From Antedon bifida (lineage: Eukaryota; Echinodermata; Crinoidea; Comatulida; Antedonidae), in contig OY727102.1 in assembly GCA_963402885.1 (NCBI GenBank), positions 12,710,001 to 12,774,000 on the forward strand: a stretch of 64,000 nt of DNA, given 5' to 3'. Every line of letters begins with the position of its first letter. The first letter of the stretch is position 1. A program made the position numbers and the translations under genes. Shown here in pieces: positions 10,939-23,600 of the stretch. The notes under the pieces are model-generated. The model was given only the letters and a program-made list of their open reading frames with translations, was not told the origin of the DNA and did not search any database.

Positions 10939-13474
10939 ATGACGGGGGTTGTGTTTGGTGGTTCTGGTGGTATAGGGAGGTCTATAGCATTACATCTTCT
11001 AAAAAACAAGTATAATGTTGCTATTCTTGGACGTAATTTAGAAAAGTTACGTGCAGCAAAAGATTATATTGAATATGAGGCTTCAGGTTAGTGTCAATAA
11101 GACCAGGCAATGAAGTATTAGGCTAGTAGGTCTAGCTAGGCCTAGGCCTAGGCCCGGGCCGCATGTGCTCGGGCCTAGGCCTAGTATTAAAGTGGCTAGG
11201 ACTAGGCCATCCGGCCTAGCTAGGCCTACCTTTATTTAGCTACGACGTGTTACTGATAGATATAGATAATTTCTAATTCTTTCTCAGTATGCCCTGGTTG
11301 GGCCGTAATTGAAACTATACAGGCTAGGCCTACAATACACCCACCATTTGTGTATACTATACTGTATTTACTATTAAAATGTGTGTAAATTTAATTTACA
11401 GTCACTGTAAATGTTTACCTGATAATTAATATGATGACAATAATATAACTATTGTAATTTGTATTATGTGTGTTTTTGTTTCCTTAAAAAGTGTTTTGAT
11501 TCTAATTTTTTTAGCAGATAACTCTGAAACACATGGCAGTGTCTTACCAGTAGTCTGTGATGTTACAAACCCAAGCACTGTAAAAAACGGGTTGCAGACT
11601 GTAGAAGAGGTATATGAAGGAAATGTTGATGTCATGGTGAATGCAGCTGGTATCACACGAGATGGACTCCTTCTGCGGACTTCGCCAGATGCCATCGAAG
11701 AGGTGCTGCACACCAACCTTCTAGCATCAATAATCACCAGTCAGGCAGTCTTAAGAGGCATGGTGAAACGGAAAAAAGGATCCATTTTGAATATTGGTAT
11801 GGATTGTATGCATGAACAAGTTCAGGTGCTATTCAATAGACATTATTTATGACTTCTACATTACATTAAGATCATACAACCAGTGGGCATCCAATACTTG
11901 AAAAGAAGAGGAAATATGGTTGTGTGCTAGCTGCCATACACCCATACACAAATGTTTTTACTATTTTAATAAATGTCATCTGCATTGTTAACTTGTGGCA
12001 ATTTTGTTTTTTGAAATTTATATTTTTAGCTCTGGAAATTGTTTTCACTCAAAGTGTATGAACCCTGTTTAAAAATTACAGTATACTTTCCCCATATTTG
12101 TAAAACCTTCAAATGTAAATGCCTGCATGTTTGTATATAACCGATTATAATACACGATTTCTTAATATTTTAGGGAGTGTTCTTGGTCTACGTGGCAATA
12201 CAGGCTCAACTGTTTACAGTGCCACTAAATCTGGCCTCATTGGATTTACTAAATCACTAGCTAAGGAGGTAGCCTCAAAGAATGTCTCTGTCAACCTTAT
12301 TGCTCCAGGTACATAATACTAAGTTTTATAACACACCTGATTGTATTCATGTCTGTTAATTGTGCATCACATGCCGTTTGGTATAAAGGTGCGCTTATGT
12401 CGACACAGAACTCAATTCAACTGAAAGGAACTTATGTTAAATTCTCGAGCAACTAAACATAACTGAAGGAACCAGCGAGCGAGCGCTTCTATCGACACTG
12501 AAACTGATTGTAACTTGTCATGGTTACCATAACATGCGTGCAACGCAATTCGTAGTTGTATAGTAACCAGTATGCACAACTGCTTATAAGGAAACATCGA
12601 ACTGACCACTACTGGTTACGTTACCCATACTACATATGTGACACGATTAAATGTTTTCAGTTGCGCTCAAGTTGCAGTTACTTGAGAGCGTTTACGTCAA
12701 CACAGTTGAATTGAGTTCCATGTCTTGTTGATATCTACTGTTGATAATGAACAGATCTAATATCAGGCAGGCATGGGGAATTTTCAAATTTCCAGTTAGC
12801 TATATATTGTGGTACCATTAAGTGTTAAATTTGCTTATGCTTGTATTTTGTATCTTTTAACAGGTTTTATCAGAACAGATATGACAAAGTCTTTATCGGA
12901 GGATCAGTTTGCGAAAACAATTCCTTTACAACGATTTGGAGACCCTTCGGAAGTAGGCAATGTTGCCATGTTTCTTATAAATTCTACATATATCACAGGA
13001 CAGGTGTGAATGATTGATAATAAATTGTATTATGTCTCTCTATTACTCAGAGACTGAATAAATGCATGCAACAACATTCAAGTAACTGTAACATTTATTG
13101 TCGGCCATTACAATAGTGGAGCTGTAGATTGGTGGTTAACGTGCTTGCCCGGTCCGGGGTTCAATCCTGACCTAGTACCAGGGTTGTAACTCACGACTCT
13201 TTCAACTCCACTCCTCAAGCCTAAAATAAGACTTTTTATAAGCAAGTTATAAAATAGTTTATCCATCCTGTAATTGGCGAGTTTGTGCTCGCTGTTGGAT
13301 GCGTATGAAATAAATAAAATTACTACGTAACCACAATACATTCCTTCTCATTCCAGAGGGCGCTATATTACTTTTAGTACACAACATGAACAACATAATT
13401 GAACAAAATAAGTAATGTAGTTTTTCTTGTTTCAGGTTATTGTTGTTGATGGAGGTCTACATTTGAACATGTAG
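10939..13474 (+). CDS. CBR4: CBR4-like 3-oxoacyl-[ACP] reductase (SDR family), five exons
   Basis: Complete 246-residue short-chain dehydrogenase. Exons 10939-11086, 11518-11796, 12174-12308, 12864-13003 and 13436-13474 all have GT/AG borders and compatible phases (1,1,1,0). NAD(P)-binding GGSGGIGR is at 7-14 and NAAG at 91-94. The catalytic set is Asn116, Ser144, Tyr157 and Lys161 (YSATK), followed by VNLIAPG, TDM and the C-terminal ITGQVIVVDGG. The length and the PGF-TDMTK and IPLxRFGxxxEV signatures match vertebrate carbonyl reductase 4 (about 237 residues). In mammals CBR4 pairs with HSD17B8 as mitochondrial beta-ketoacyl-ACP reductase, using NADPH. The ATG gives the expected N-terminus directly before the Rossmann motif. 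CCCCCACAACAG at 10911-10920 resembles an acceptor, so the 5'UTR may be spliced. Exon 2 has a tandem acceptor. The gene looks intact. Confidence 0.93.
11087..11517 (+). other. CBR4: Intron 1 of the CBR4-like gene
   Basis: 430 bp or so, donor GTTAGT. It carries a GGCCTA-rich block at 11135-11228 including a perfect 15-bp inverted repeat (11142-11156 with 11170-11184, 13-nt loop). Confidence 0.8.
11511..11517 (+). promoter_or_regulatory. CBR4: NAGNAG tandem splice acceptor, CBR4-like exon 2
   Basis: The intron ends TTTTTTTAGCAG. Using the TAG puts exon 2 at 11515 and adds one Ala; using the CAG puts it at 11518. Both keep the frame, giving 247 or 246 residues. Confidence 0.7.
12387..12725. repeat. 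Inverted-repeat element (MITE-like) in CBR4-like intron 3
   Basis: The ends carry GAACTCAATTCAACTG (near 12408) and its complement CAGTTGAATTGAGTTC (near 12703-12718). Both ends are also followed inward by sequence rich in GAGCAACT/AGTTGC words. No coding capacity. Exact borders and target duplication are unclear. Confidence 0.65.
13110..13215 (+). mobile_element. tRNA-derived SINE head in CBR4-like intron 4
   Basis: GCTGTAGATTGGTGG resembles a pol III A box, and GGGGTTCAATCCTGACC contains a B box (GGTTCAATCC) about 45 bases later. It lacks tRNA acceptor pairing, so it is read as a SINE rather than a tRNA gene. Confidence 0.55.
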
Positions 13475-14345
13475 AAAATGATGCCATGAGAATGTTTGAT
13501 GAACCAAAGGGACATGTGGTAAATACAAGTTGATTTTGATCAAAATAATTCATATTTAAAACTGTTTTATGCAAAACACAATTCTTTTGAAAAACTATTT
13601 TGCACCTATGGGGTGTTTCTCGTAGTAGACTTGACTTGCCCCAAGTCTGTATTGTCTTTTTTTTTACATTAATAGTCCATCCGTCAGTGGTCCATTTTTT
13701 GTCTGGAAAATACAGACTTATAAAATGCATATAGAAATTGATTTGCAGACCGCAAACATAAGATATGAATAACGTAGGTTATCATATTTCATCTTATATC
13801 ATATTTTACTAAAATATATGGTGCGGTCGGTGTGTAAATAAGGATTGTGAATCAACCATTGAAACAATCGTCATTTTTTTTTTAAATCTTACATTGCAAA
13901 GCTTAAACAATTGACTGAAGGTTATTATCAAGTGTTAACATGTTAACATATAAAATGGCAATAGGTACATACCACTGCCAGCCCACATCGATCAATAGAT
14001 AATGAATTTATCTCTGCATAAGTGTGATTGTTTGCGGAGAAGCTAGCCTCAATCAAGACGAGTTATTTATAAGACAACCAGGCCTAGAAGATCTTTTTTT
14101 TTCCCCATCAAAACATCTCGCAAAGAAACGATTTGGAGTACAGTACATGTTTCCATGTACGTGTGTGTGTGATCATTATGTCGCCGAACATAACAGAGCA
14201 CATTTTATATTTTTCAAAAGATGTAGCATCATTCTTTCAAGACATTTTTTGTTTAACAATAGCATTCTTTACAACTGATACCAATTACTGTATATATTAA
14301 TGTTATTTGTAAGTATCAGATAAGCCATCATTGGAATAAAACTTA
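13475..14345 (+). other. 3' flank / probable 3'UTR of the CBR4-like gene
   Basis: Non-coding. The first well-placed plus-strand polyadenylation hexamer I noticed is AATAAA at 14335-14340, followed by a second AATAAA-containing run near 14380. Whether the transcript reaches this far is not shown by the sequence. Confidence 0.35.
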
Positions 14346-14439
14346 AAATATATGACAACGTTTTATAATTTGTGTTTAAATAAATAAACATATATTTAAA
14401 CATTGATTATTATTGTCTTTAATTTCAAACTCATTGGAA

Positions 14440-15960
14440 TGTAATGCTTCTTGATGTAGCACCATTCTTTGGTTTCTTAAAATATCGATGTAGCACCATT
14501 ATTGTTGTCTCTTAAAGTATTGATGGAATGCCATTCTTTGGTGTCTCCTCAAAGTATCAATATATCAGCATTATTAATGTCTTATCTCTGTCTTATTTGT
14601 GTCTCTTAAAGTATCGATGTAGCACCATTATTGGTTTCTCCTAACATACCGATGTAGCACCATTATTGGTGTCTCAAAAAGTATCGATGTAGCACCATTA
14701 TTGGTGTCTCCTAACATATCGATGTAGCACCATTATTAATGTTTTTTAAAGTATGGATATAGTACCATTATTTTGTGTCTCAAAGAACCGATATAGCACC
14801 ATTCTTTAGTGTCTCCTCAAAGTATCAATATATCAGCATTATTAATGTCTTATCTCTGTCTTATTGGTGTCTCTTAAAGTATCGATGTAGCACCATCATT
14901 GGTGTCTCTTAAAGTATCGATGTATCACCATTATTGGTGTCTCTGAAAGTATCGATGTAGCACCATTATTGGTGTCTTTTAAAGTATCGATGTAGCACCA
15001 TTATTGGTGTCTCTTAACATATCGATGTAGCACCATTCTTTTGTGTCTTTTAAAGTATCGATGTAGCACCATTATTGGTGTCTTTTAAAGTATCGATGTA
15101 GCATCATTATTGGTGTCTATTAAAGTATCGATGTAGCACCATTATTGGTGTCTTTTAAAGTATCGATATAGCACCATTTGGTGTCTTTTAAAGTATCGAT
15201 GTAACACCATTATTTGTGTCTCTTAAAGTATCGATGTAGCACCATTGTTGGTGTCTTTTAAAGTATCGATGTAGCACCATTATTGGTGTCTTTGAAAGTA
15301 TCGATGTAGCACCATTATTGGTGTCTTTTAAAGTATCGATGTAGCACCATTATTGGTGTCTCTTAACATATCGATGTAGCACCATTCTTTTGTGTCTTTT
15401 AAAGTATCGATGTAGCACCATTATTGGTGTCTTTTAAAGTATCGATGTAGCATCATTATTGGTGTCTATTAAAGTATCGATGTAGCACCATTATTGGTGT
15501 CTTTTAAAGTATCGATATAGCACCATTTGGTGTCTTTTAAAGTATCGATGTAACACCATTATTTGGTGTCTCCTCAAAGTATCGATATAGCACCATTATT
15601 GGTGTCTCTTAAAGTATCGATATAACACTATTCTTTGGTGTCTCCACAAAGTATCGATATAGCACCATTATTGGTGTCTCTTAAAGTATCGATATAACAC
15701 TATTCTTTGGTGTCTCCTCAAAGTATCGATATAGCACCATTATTGGTGTCTCTTAAAGTATTGATATAACCCTATTCTTTGGTGTCTCAAAGTATCGATG
15801 TAACACCATTCTTTGGTGTCTCCTCAAAGTATCGATGTAGCACCATTCTTTGGTGTCTCCTCAAAGTATCGATATAGCACCATTATTGGTGTCTCTTAAA
15901 GTATCGATGTAGCACTATTCTTTAGTGTCTATTAAAGTATCGATATAGCATTATTCGTTG
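14440..15960. repeat. 35-bp minisatellite with ~349-bp higher-order repeat
   Basis: About forty copies of a unit built from AGTATCGATGTAGCACCATT and ATTGGTGTCTCTTAA. The first third is more diverged. A block starting CTCTTAACAT at 15011 recurs almost exactly at 15360, a shift of 349 bp (about ten units), with the same private variants (CTTTTGTGTC, CATCATT, CCATTTGGTG). It therefore arose by duplication of a multi-unit block. Not coding. Confidence 0.93.
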
Positions 15961-17335
15961 ATGTTCACATTTTCATAACATTCCCAGTACAATTGTGGTC
16001 CCTTTGATATCCCGTGTGTGTTGATGGAGGAAAAGATTGCACAATAAACTAACTTCCTTTTTCATGTCTTCTAATTTTAATGTCCAAAGAAGGTTAATTA
16101 GCTATTGAATTCAGGAAAATTGATAGGCTTATATTAATTTCTGACTTCATCAAATCGTATTAAAATACCTGTATCTTCAATATCATATATTGTCGCTTAA
16201 TGCACAAAGGTTCTTCATGCTTCACAATATTAGGCCTACCCCGATAATGTTTATTAGGCCTACCCCGATAATGTTTAAATCAAACACGTGCTGTTATAAA
16301 TCTTGTGTTATGACCTATACCAGGAACCCATTTGTACACCTGGGTAGAGATCTTATTAAATTTTAACAAGGCGATCTAACAACAGGATGATGAGCTCCGG
16401 AGATCAAAGGGTTTATCCGTGGATCCGACAGTTCCACGCCCATCATCAATAGACACCGCGCGTCGCGGAAACATTTACATAGCACAGTGCAGTTGGTATT
16501 TGTCGCAGCCACACATAAGATCAAAGGACTGTTAGGAGTTCCTATCTGGGCAGGGCGTGCTCAATGTCCTGTGTTGTTGGATTGCTTTGATTTTAATAAT
16601 AAACATGTGTTAATGTAAGCTTATGTAGTACGGAAGGAACATGTTGTAGTTGTATTTATCCTTAGATTTAATTAAAATTCGTCTGATCAAATTACTAGGT
16701 TCGTGCTGATTAGGGAGCATTTTCTCCCTTGTGATGTTATCTCATCAAATTTATTCCGGTAATGTTAATTGCGTTATTACAATGCCGGGTACACAACATG
16801 GATACAAATCATCCTCCATGATGATGTATGTATAAAGGGCAACTTGACTTAAATAAATAATATTACCAAATTTGAAGGGGAAAAATATTATGATAATATA
16901 AAGTGGCTGAAATAAAATTATAACAGAAGACAGTAATTGGTTTCATAATCTTCTGTTTTATTTGACAAATAATCTACCGTATATAAATGTATATACATGC
17001 TGCTATATCATTTTAAAACATATGTTTAGCTAAAAGTGAAATTGATACTATATTACACACAAGTCATTGTTGTAAAGCATAATATTAATAAGATATAAGA
17101 AAACACATTCTTGAATGTTAAAGCATCGTTGGGAAAGACGTAATTTATATCTTGAATCTACAATTTGATCGACATAAAAAATACACACTCAGTTTCAGCA
17201 TCGACTTGTGTAATTTTAAATAACGTACTTTAATTCGTCAATAGAAACAATTTATTCAAACAAAATATTGTGTTCGCGCGTGTTGGTGGTTCCTACCCAC
17301 CAACTTTAGCAAATTCTGTACCCATAGAAACAGCT
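15961..17335. other. Non-coding region
   Basis: No gene seen. A tandem duplication of AGGCCTACCCCGATAATGTT lies at about 16231-16278. The remainder is unique-looking AT-rich sequence. Confidence 0.5.
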
Positions 17336-17344
17336 TACCCGGAT

Positions 17345-17668
17345 GCGATATTTCTTTTCGTACATAAGTTGGGGACCCCTCATGAAACTAAAACAAAAAT
17401 ATACATGAATATTCATTAGTCATATACATAAGGTGTAACGTAAGAATTGAGCTAACTACAATTCGCTACTGCAAACGCTTTCCGTCGAGCCATCTGTGTA
17501 GTTGAGTGGATTAGACTATGGACGTTACATGTCGATGTATGGGGTTCGAATCCCATGAGCAACTTCTTTTTACTTTATAGTGAGAGATTATTTACAGGTT
17601 TAGGTTTAGTTATAATAGTTCGGCTCTCACATAAGGGGTTCCCAACTTATGTACGAAAAAAAAATCGC
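17345..17668. mobile_element. MITE with ~40-bp TIRs, 9-bp TSD and internal pol III boxes
   Basis: The 324-bp element is bounded by a perfect 9-bp duplication TACCCGGAT (17336-17344 and 17669-17677). Its ends are inverted repeats: left GCGATATTTC then TTTTCGTACATAAGTTGGGG; right CCCAACTTATGTACGAAAA then ATCGC, with few mismatches over about 40 bp. Inside lie TAGTTGAGTGG (17499-17509) and GGTTCGAATCC (17543-17553), matching the pol III A and B box consensus at tRNA spacing. The acceptor stem does not pair, so it is not a functional tRNA gene. A 9-bp duplication suits Mutator-like (MULE) elements; that assignment is an inference. Confidence 0.82.
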
Positions 17669-17679
17669 TACCCGGATAA

Positions 17680-20600
17680 ATAAGCCTAAGTGAAGCCTTT
17701 TGACGATGTCATATATATAACATATACAAGTTTTCCATTGATAGACCTATATTAATGTACAAACAATATTATATTTCTTGGTTGACGTTCTCACATAGGC
17801 CTACATTTTGTTTTCCAACAGAATAATAGATTAATCAGTTAGTCAGATAAGGTTTGTGAGGAAAATCTCCCTCACACATTACAGTAAGTTTAAAGTCACG
17901 TGAACCGACATTTGGATTCATATCTTGAGGCAACCGAGATATGGTGATCGCATGTAATGTATCGCAACGAATAAAGTTAAATTGTGAGAAATTATTTCTG
18001 AATTTGGGGTAGTAGGTCACTTATTGCTACCCAAATTATAACTTTATCAACAGAAAATTATAACTTGATTGGTTACATATAATGTTTCTGAAATTGGCTG
18101 CCATCCAGTTTAACAGTGATAAAGATAAAGATGTTTTAAAAATTATATTATAATTCGCAATGTTTAAATTCATTAAAAATGTCATTTTGCAGCCAAGGAG
18201 TGACATTGCATCTTTAAATGTGACATTTTTCCGTGAATAATATTTATATTTCTATCCGAATACTTATCAAGACCTGTCTATGCAATGAATGTCCCAGTGA
18301 GCAAATGTTAACAGGCTTAAAGTGAGGCAGCCAACGATGTTCTTAGATTTCTTCTATAATAGCTTTTTCAATGCAATTGCCACGTGACCAGGGGGAATAC
18401 TGCTGTCAAATGCATCTATGAAATGTACTAATGGTAAAGGCTTGCTGACGCACAAGCAAAGACGATTTACGTTTGTAAATGTAAACATAGTCGTGTTAAA
18501 GATGCACTAAATTAAATTTGAAAAAAAAATAAAACGTTTCAATGAAAAGGTCAGTTTTGGTTGATATTGTTTTTTAAAATTTATCTTTAACAATACATTC
18601 AAATTTATTTTTGTGAAATTTTCCCCGAACAAGATGAAAGGCCAGCCACGTGCAGTTTTAGTAAAGTTACTACTTCGGTAGACCATGCGTTGGTTACCCA
18701 CCCACAGAGCGCAAAAATGTGACGAAGTGCTACAGTATGTAGTGCCTGATCGATTTTTAATTTCTATGAACATATTGCAAATATCCTATAATCGCCTCGA
18801 AGAAAATCTTGTGCATATTTGGGATGAGTTCACAGTCTACCCTTAATACATTTTTATAATATCGAATGATACGACATATTTTCACGCGACAACCTTTCAT
18901 TATTTGAAATACTTATACATGTCTGCTACTTGGTCGTTTTATCGTGGTAAATTGCACGATATTTAGAAATGAAATTGTAGACATACAGTTCGTTATTAAA
19001 TAAATTCGTAAATTATATACATTCTGTCCTTATATTCCTGTATATATATTATCAGCTAAGCTAATGTTCTGGTCCGTAAATATGGTACAATTTTTTGATC
19101 CCGTTGTTTTTACAAATACTACAAAATTGTAAGTAATCGTGTCTATAGTCTGTCTATTCATTCGGTCTAGTGAGATGTCAGAACATTAAGTCAAGTCATT
19201 TGTAAAATGTCTATTGTAGTCGCATGCATCATTGTCACACCGGTGGTAGGTCCTACATCTGTCATTGGCATTCTTATCAATATGTATTGATACCTATCAA
19301 TAACACATCTGTACATAACGATACTTAACTTTTAACACTGAAGGAAACCCTTGTAGAACAACGCATATGATAACGATTGTTTTCAGTGTGCGCTCGACTA
19401 AACGCGCGTTGTTGTCATACTATAATCATATGTGGAGATACATTGCAAAGAATCGAGTGAAATTAGCAGTTGACTAAAGCTACATTCGTTTCTCGGAAAG
19501 GAAGACGGCGCCGTTCAATTCTGTAATTGCGATTTCCAACAACACGGCGCCGTCTTCTTTCGTTCCGTGAAACGTAGCTTTACCCGTAAAGGCGCGCCTG
19601 AATTGTGCATTCGGCATTCGTGGCTTTTCTGACAACATTATAGACGCGTTTATGATGAAGTTAAACGTACCACAGATTAATGGAGCACTTTTTTGTAGTA
19701 GTGATTAGCCTGCCTCTTTAAATCATTGACCTTATTTGATGGATTGCCTTCTTCGAGCACTGACGTCACAGCAAAATGATTAAACCATTTATACTGCATT
19801 ATGTTTTGCTTAACCACATCATAAATCATTTATCGTTTTATGTGATAAAGATTCATCGTTTGTATTTATTCAATAATTCGTCCGTGTCAGAGAGAAAAGT
19901 GACGCGTGCGTTCAAAGGTAAGTAATAATGTAATTACCGTATAAACAACCTCCCATTAACTATTTAAAAATAAACTAGCACTAACGGTAGTGAAATTATT
20001 GAGTTATAATTATCATCCGCGTATTTGAACCAAATTGCGAAATGGCGAAAAACCCTGGAAAGTCCAGCTTTAATTTGAACATTCTCAAGAATTGTTCCCA
20101 ATAAAAGAATATTAAACTTGTTGCGTTATTGGTGCGCTGCGACGCTCGACATAGTAAAGCCCGATTATGAACGAGACCACAAAGTACAATTGTTTGTATT
20201 ATCCGAATCGAAAAATCGCACTTTAAAATAATATTATGTGAACATGTTTCATGGAATATAATAAGAACCCGTTATTCTCAGTTCTCGGCAAAATGTTCTA
20301 GTTTAAACGCACGTTTCTCATTTAGAATATTGTATATAACTTTAATAAAAAAAGATGATGGCATTTGTTATTATAACACCACCGGCCCTCGTAGTTTACA
20401 GTAGGCAACTCAATGATTGTATCCATGGTACAGTATAGGTTAGTTTTGGTTAATTTTCGGTTGTATGAGTATTCTCTGCAATTCAAGTATGCTTTTCACA
20501 GGGTTTCCGTATTGAAATTCCAACTTTATGATACGCTTGAAAGCTTTTTTTGTGCGTGTTATACCGACATTACGTTTTATAGTTTCTCGCTCAAGTATGG
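17680..20600. other. Non-coding region downstream of the orexin-type receptor
   Basis: No exon-like sequence found. It contains a fold-back element at 19476-19578 and a CRE-type TGACGTCA at 19761-19768. Confidence 0.5.
19476..19585. repeat. Fold-back (hairpin) element
   Basis: Left arm TAAAGCTACATTCGTTTC then GGAAGACGGCGCCGT; right arm ACGGCGCCGTCTTC then GTGAAACGTAGCTTTA. The arms can pair over about 38 bases around a roughly 30-base loop. GGCGCC-containing arms in an AT-rich background suggest a small MITE. A looser relative may lie at 42690-42870 (CCGTCTTCGTTCCGTGAAA). Confidence 0.7.
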
Positions 20601-20620
20601 TATGGTGCATACGTTAATAT

Positions 20621-23600
20621 CTACGCTTGCGTTATGCAGTGGTGGTCTTTCCGTGACATCCCAGTTTGATGGTGTTGTTGTAGCATCGGTACAAACTCGG
20701 TTACTTCGGCTGCTCGATTATTTCTGCTGTCTGATGGAACCGGTGTGTGAGTAACTAAAGTGGCCTGGCGGCTAATCAGATTCGATGGCTTTATTAATGG
20801 TCGACGACTTGTATCACAACATATCTTGCAACAGGATAAAGAAGACCGAAATTCTCTCCGAAATTTTGCTGTTGGGATAAAATATATATTACTTTCCTAT
20901 ATTTAATAAAAACATTGAATGTACATTTATTAGGCTGAGCTCAGGTTGAGGTCGCATTTGAAGCGAACCTCTTATTGGGACACCCCTATTGAAAGGACAC
21001 CACCTCTATCAAGGGACACCATCCCTATCCAAAGGACACCACCTCTATCAAGGGAAACCACCCTATTCAAAGAACACCACTCTATCAAGGGACACCATCC
21101 CTATCCAAAGAACACCACTCTATCAAGGGACACCATCCCTATCCAAAGGACACCACCTCTATCAAGGGAAACCATCCTATTCAAAGAACACCACTCTATC
21201 AAGGGACACCATCCCTATCCAAAGGACACCACCTCTATCAAGGGACACCATCCCTATCCAAAGGACACCACCTCTATCAAGGGACACCATCCCTATCCAA
21301 AGGACACCACCTCTATGAAGGGACACCATCCCTATCCAAAGGACACCACCTCTATCAAGGGACACCATCCCTATCCAAAGGACACCACCTCTATCAAGGG
21401 ACACCATCCCTATCCAAAGGACACCACCTCTATCAAGGGACACCATCCCTATCCAAAGGACACCACCTCTATCAAGGGACACCATCCCTATCCAAAGGAC
21501 ACCACCTCTATCAAGGGAAACCATCCTATTCAAAGAACACCACTCTATCAAGGGACACCATCCCTATCCAAAGGACACCACCTCTATCAAGGGACACCAT
21601 CCCTATCCAAAGGACACCACCTCTATCAAGGGAAACCACCCTATTCAAAGAACACTACCTCTATTAAGGGACACCATCCCTATCCAAAGGACACCACCTC
21701 TATTAAGGGACATCACCCCTACCCAAAGGAGACCACCTCTATCAAGGGACACCACCCTATTCAAAAGACACCACCTCTATGAAGGGACACCACCGCTATC
21801 AAGGGACACCACCCTATTCAAAGGACACCACCTCTATGAAGGGACACCACCCCTATTCAAAGAACACCACCTCTATGAAGGGACACCACCCCTATTCAAA
21901 GAACACCACCTCTATCAAGGGACACCACCTATATCAAGGGACACTTTCTCCTGAAACGAACGAGCAACTTAATGTTTTAACACAACATCCAATGCCTATT
22001 TATTGGTATCCCCTATTAAGAGGAAGCGTTTTTTCCTGGAAGTGTTACCGTTTTAGAGTAGAACTCAAGAACAGTTATTTTCCTTTGATTTTAATTTGCA
22101 CAAAAGTTTGTATTTTGGGTCTACAATTCTCCCGTTTATATTTGAAATTTAATAGAGGTTTTGATCAGATCAGACGCTGATAATTTGTGACGTAACAGCG
22201 GCACTTGAATGAACAAATAGGCTTTCAGTAATATTTTGCTTACCACTCATAAAGTTGTAGATAATCGGATTGATGGCGCTGTTCATATACACAAGTAGGT
22301 AGGAGACTAGTATTGATATATGAACTCGTCTGTCAATCGACGGATCCGAGTACGTGTCTAAATTGTTGAAATATTCGAATGTTCTTTAAATGAAAAGAAA
22401 GAATAATGATTTAGTATTATTATATTGTGTATGACATGATGAGAATACCCACTCATGCATACTGTACTATGATTGGTATGAATACGCTTTCGAATAGGAC
22501 CGTGTTCTCTGATAGGACTGGAACCCAGATCACCATTGTTATACCGCCAAGTAATGGCCGAGCAGTGTGTAAAGTAAGACCTACATGATAGATTGATTCT
22601 TTAGTGCATTATGTCGTTGCTCGTCTCAATGGACCTTTACAACTCAGCCTAAAAAAAATACTTAGGCCTAAGCCTGTTTTCCTGTCGTCGTCGCATCGAA
22701 TAACGTCGACAGGAAAACATGCTTTAATGTCCACCAAAACTGTGTCGTGTCTCCACGCGCACAGTAGTGAACTAACATGACGTAATTAGTTCATGGTTAC
22801 TGTACGTCGTTGCAAATCGAGTGCTCCCACATCCCCTCTTCATGGTGGAAATTACACATTTCATAACTGAACCAAATACTGTAGTCAATACGAATGTCAA
22901 AATGTGTCGACAATTGAAAATATTAAGCTCTTTCTACACTATCAAACTTTATAATGACAAAAAAAATTGTGATGTGCCCATATATGGATATTATGATGTC
23001 ATATCACTACCATATTTAAGCATATCACTACCATAATATGGGCACATCACATTTTTTTGTCACATAAAGTTTGATAGTGTAGACAGAGCTTTAAGCATTG
23101 ATTCGAATAGTGTTACCATACTCAAGCGATTCTAAAAATAAAGAATTCAATGTTCAATATATCTGGGCATTCCATTTTTAGTATCAATCGGATTTTACCA
23201 AAATCTTTACGCTTTATTTTATGAAATCTCTTGATATTGTACTTTTAAGGTGATTGTTATGAGAATTTGCTTCATACTTACCTCATAAGATTGATTATCC
23301 TAAACGGCAAGTAGCACAATCCGAATGCGGCAACTACTGCGATCAGCATCCGGGCAATTTTGCGCCTCGATAATACCTGCGCCTGCGTGGTACTAAACCG
23401 ACGTCCTAACTTCTTACGTCCATTCGCAACTGTCCCTGTACTATATTCCTCCGTTGGAATTTCCGACCAAAGACGAACGCACACCCGAAAATATGAAACC
23501 GAGATGATCGTCAATGGAACGAAATACGTCACCAGTGCGATGAATACTCGGTATGACTTGTACATCCGTGTACCAATCCAATCAGCCTGTGCACAAAAAA

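Noticed and set aside
11797-11852. Read-through of CBR4-like exon 2 to a stop
   Set aside because: Exon ends at 11796 with a GTATGG donor; exon 3 restores the catalytic Ser region in phase.
14440-15960. CRISPR array
   Set aside because: Units are contiguous without unique spacers, in a eukaryotic genome with introns.
17492-17565. tRNA gene
   Set aside because: A and B boxes are good, but the acceptor stem does not pair and the T-stem has mismatches; it sits inside a MITE.
20946-22180. Long repetitive reading frames (His/Pro/Lys-rich on one strand, Gly/Val-rich on the other)
   Set aside because: They are produced by a 39-bp minisatellite whose unit is a multiple of three; the region is the last intron of the orexin-type receptor.
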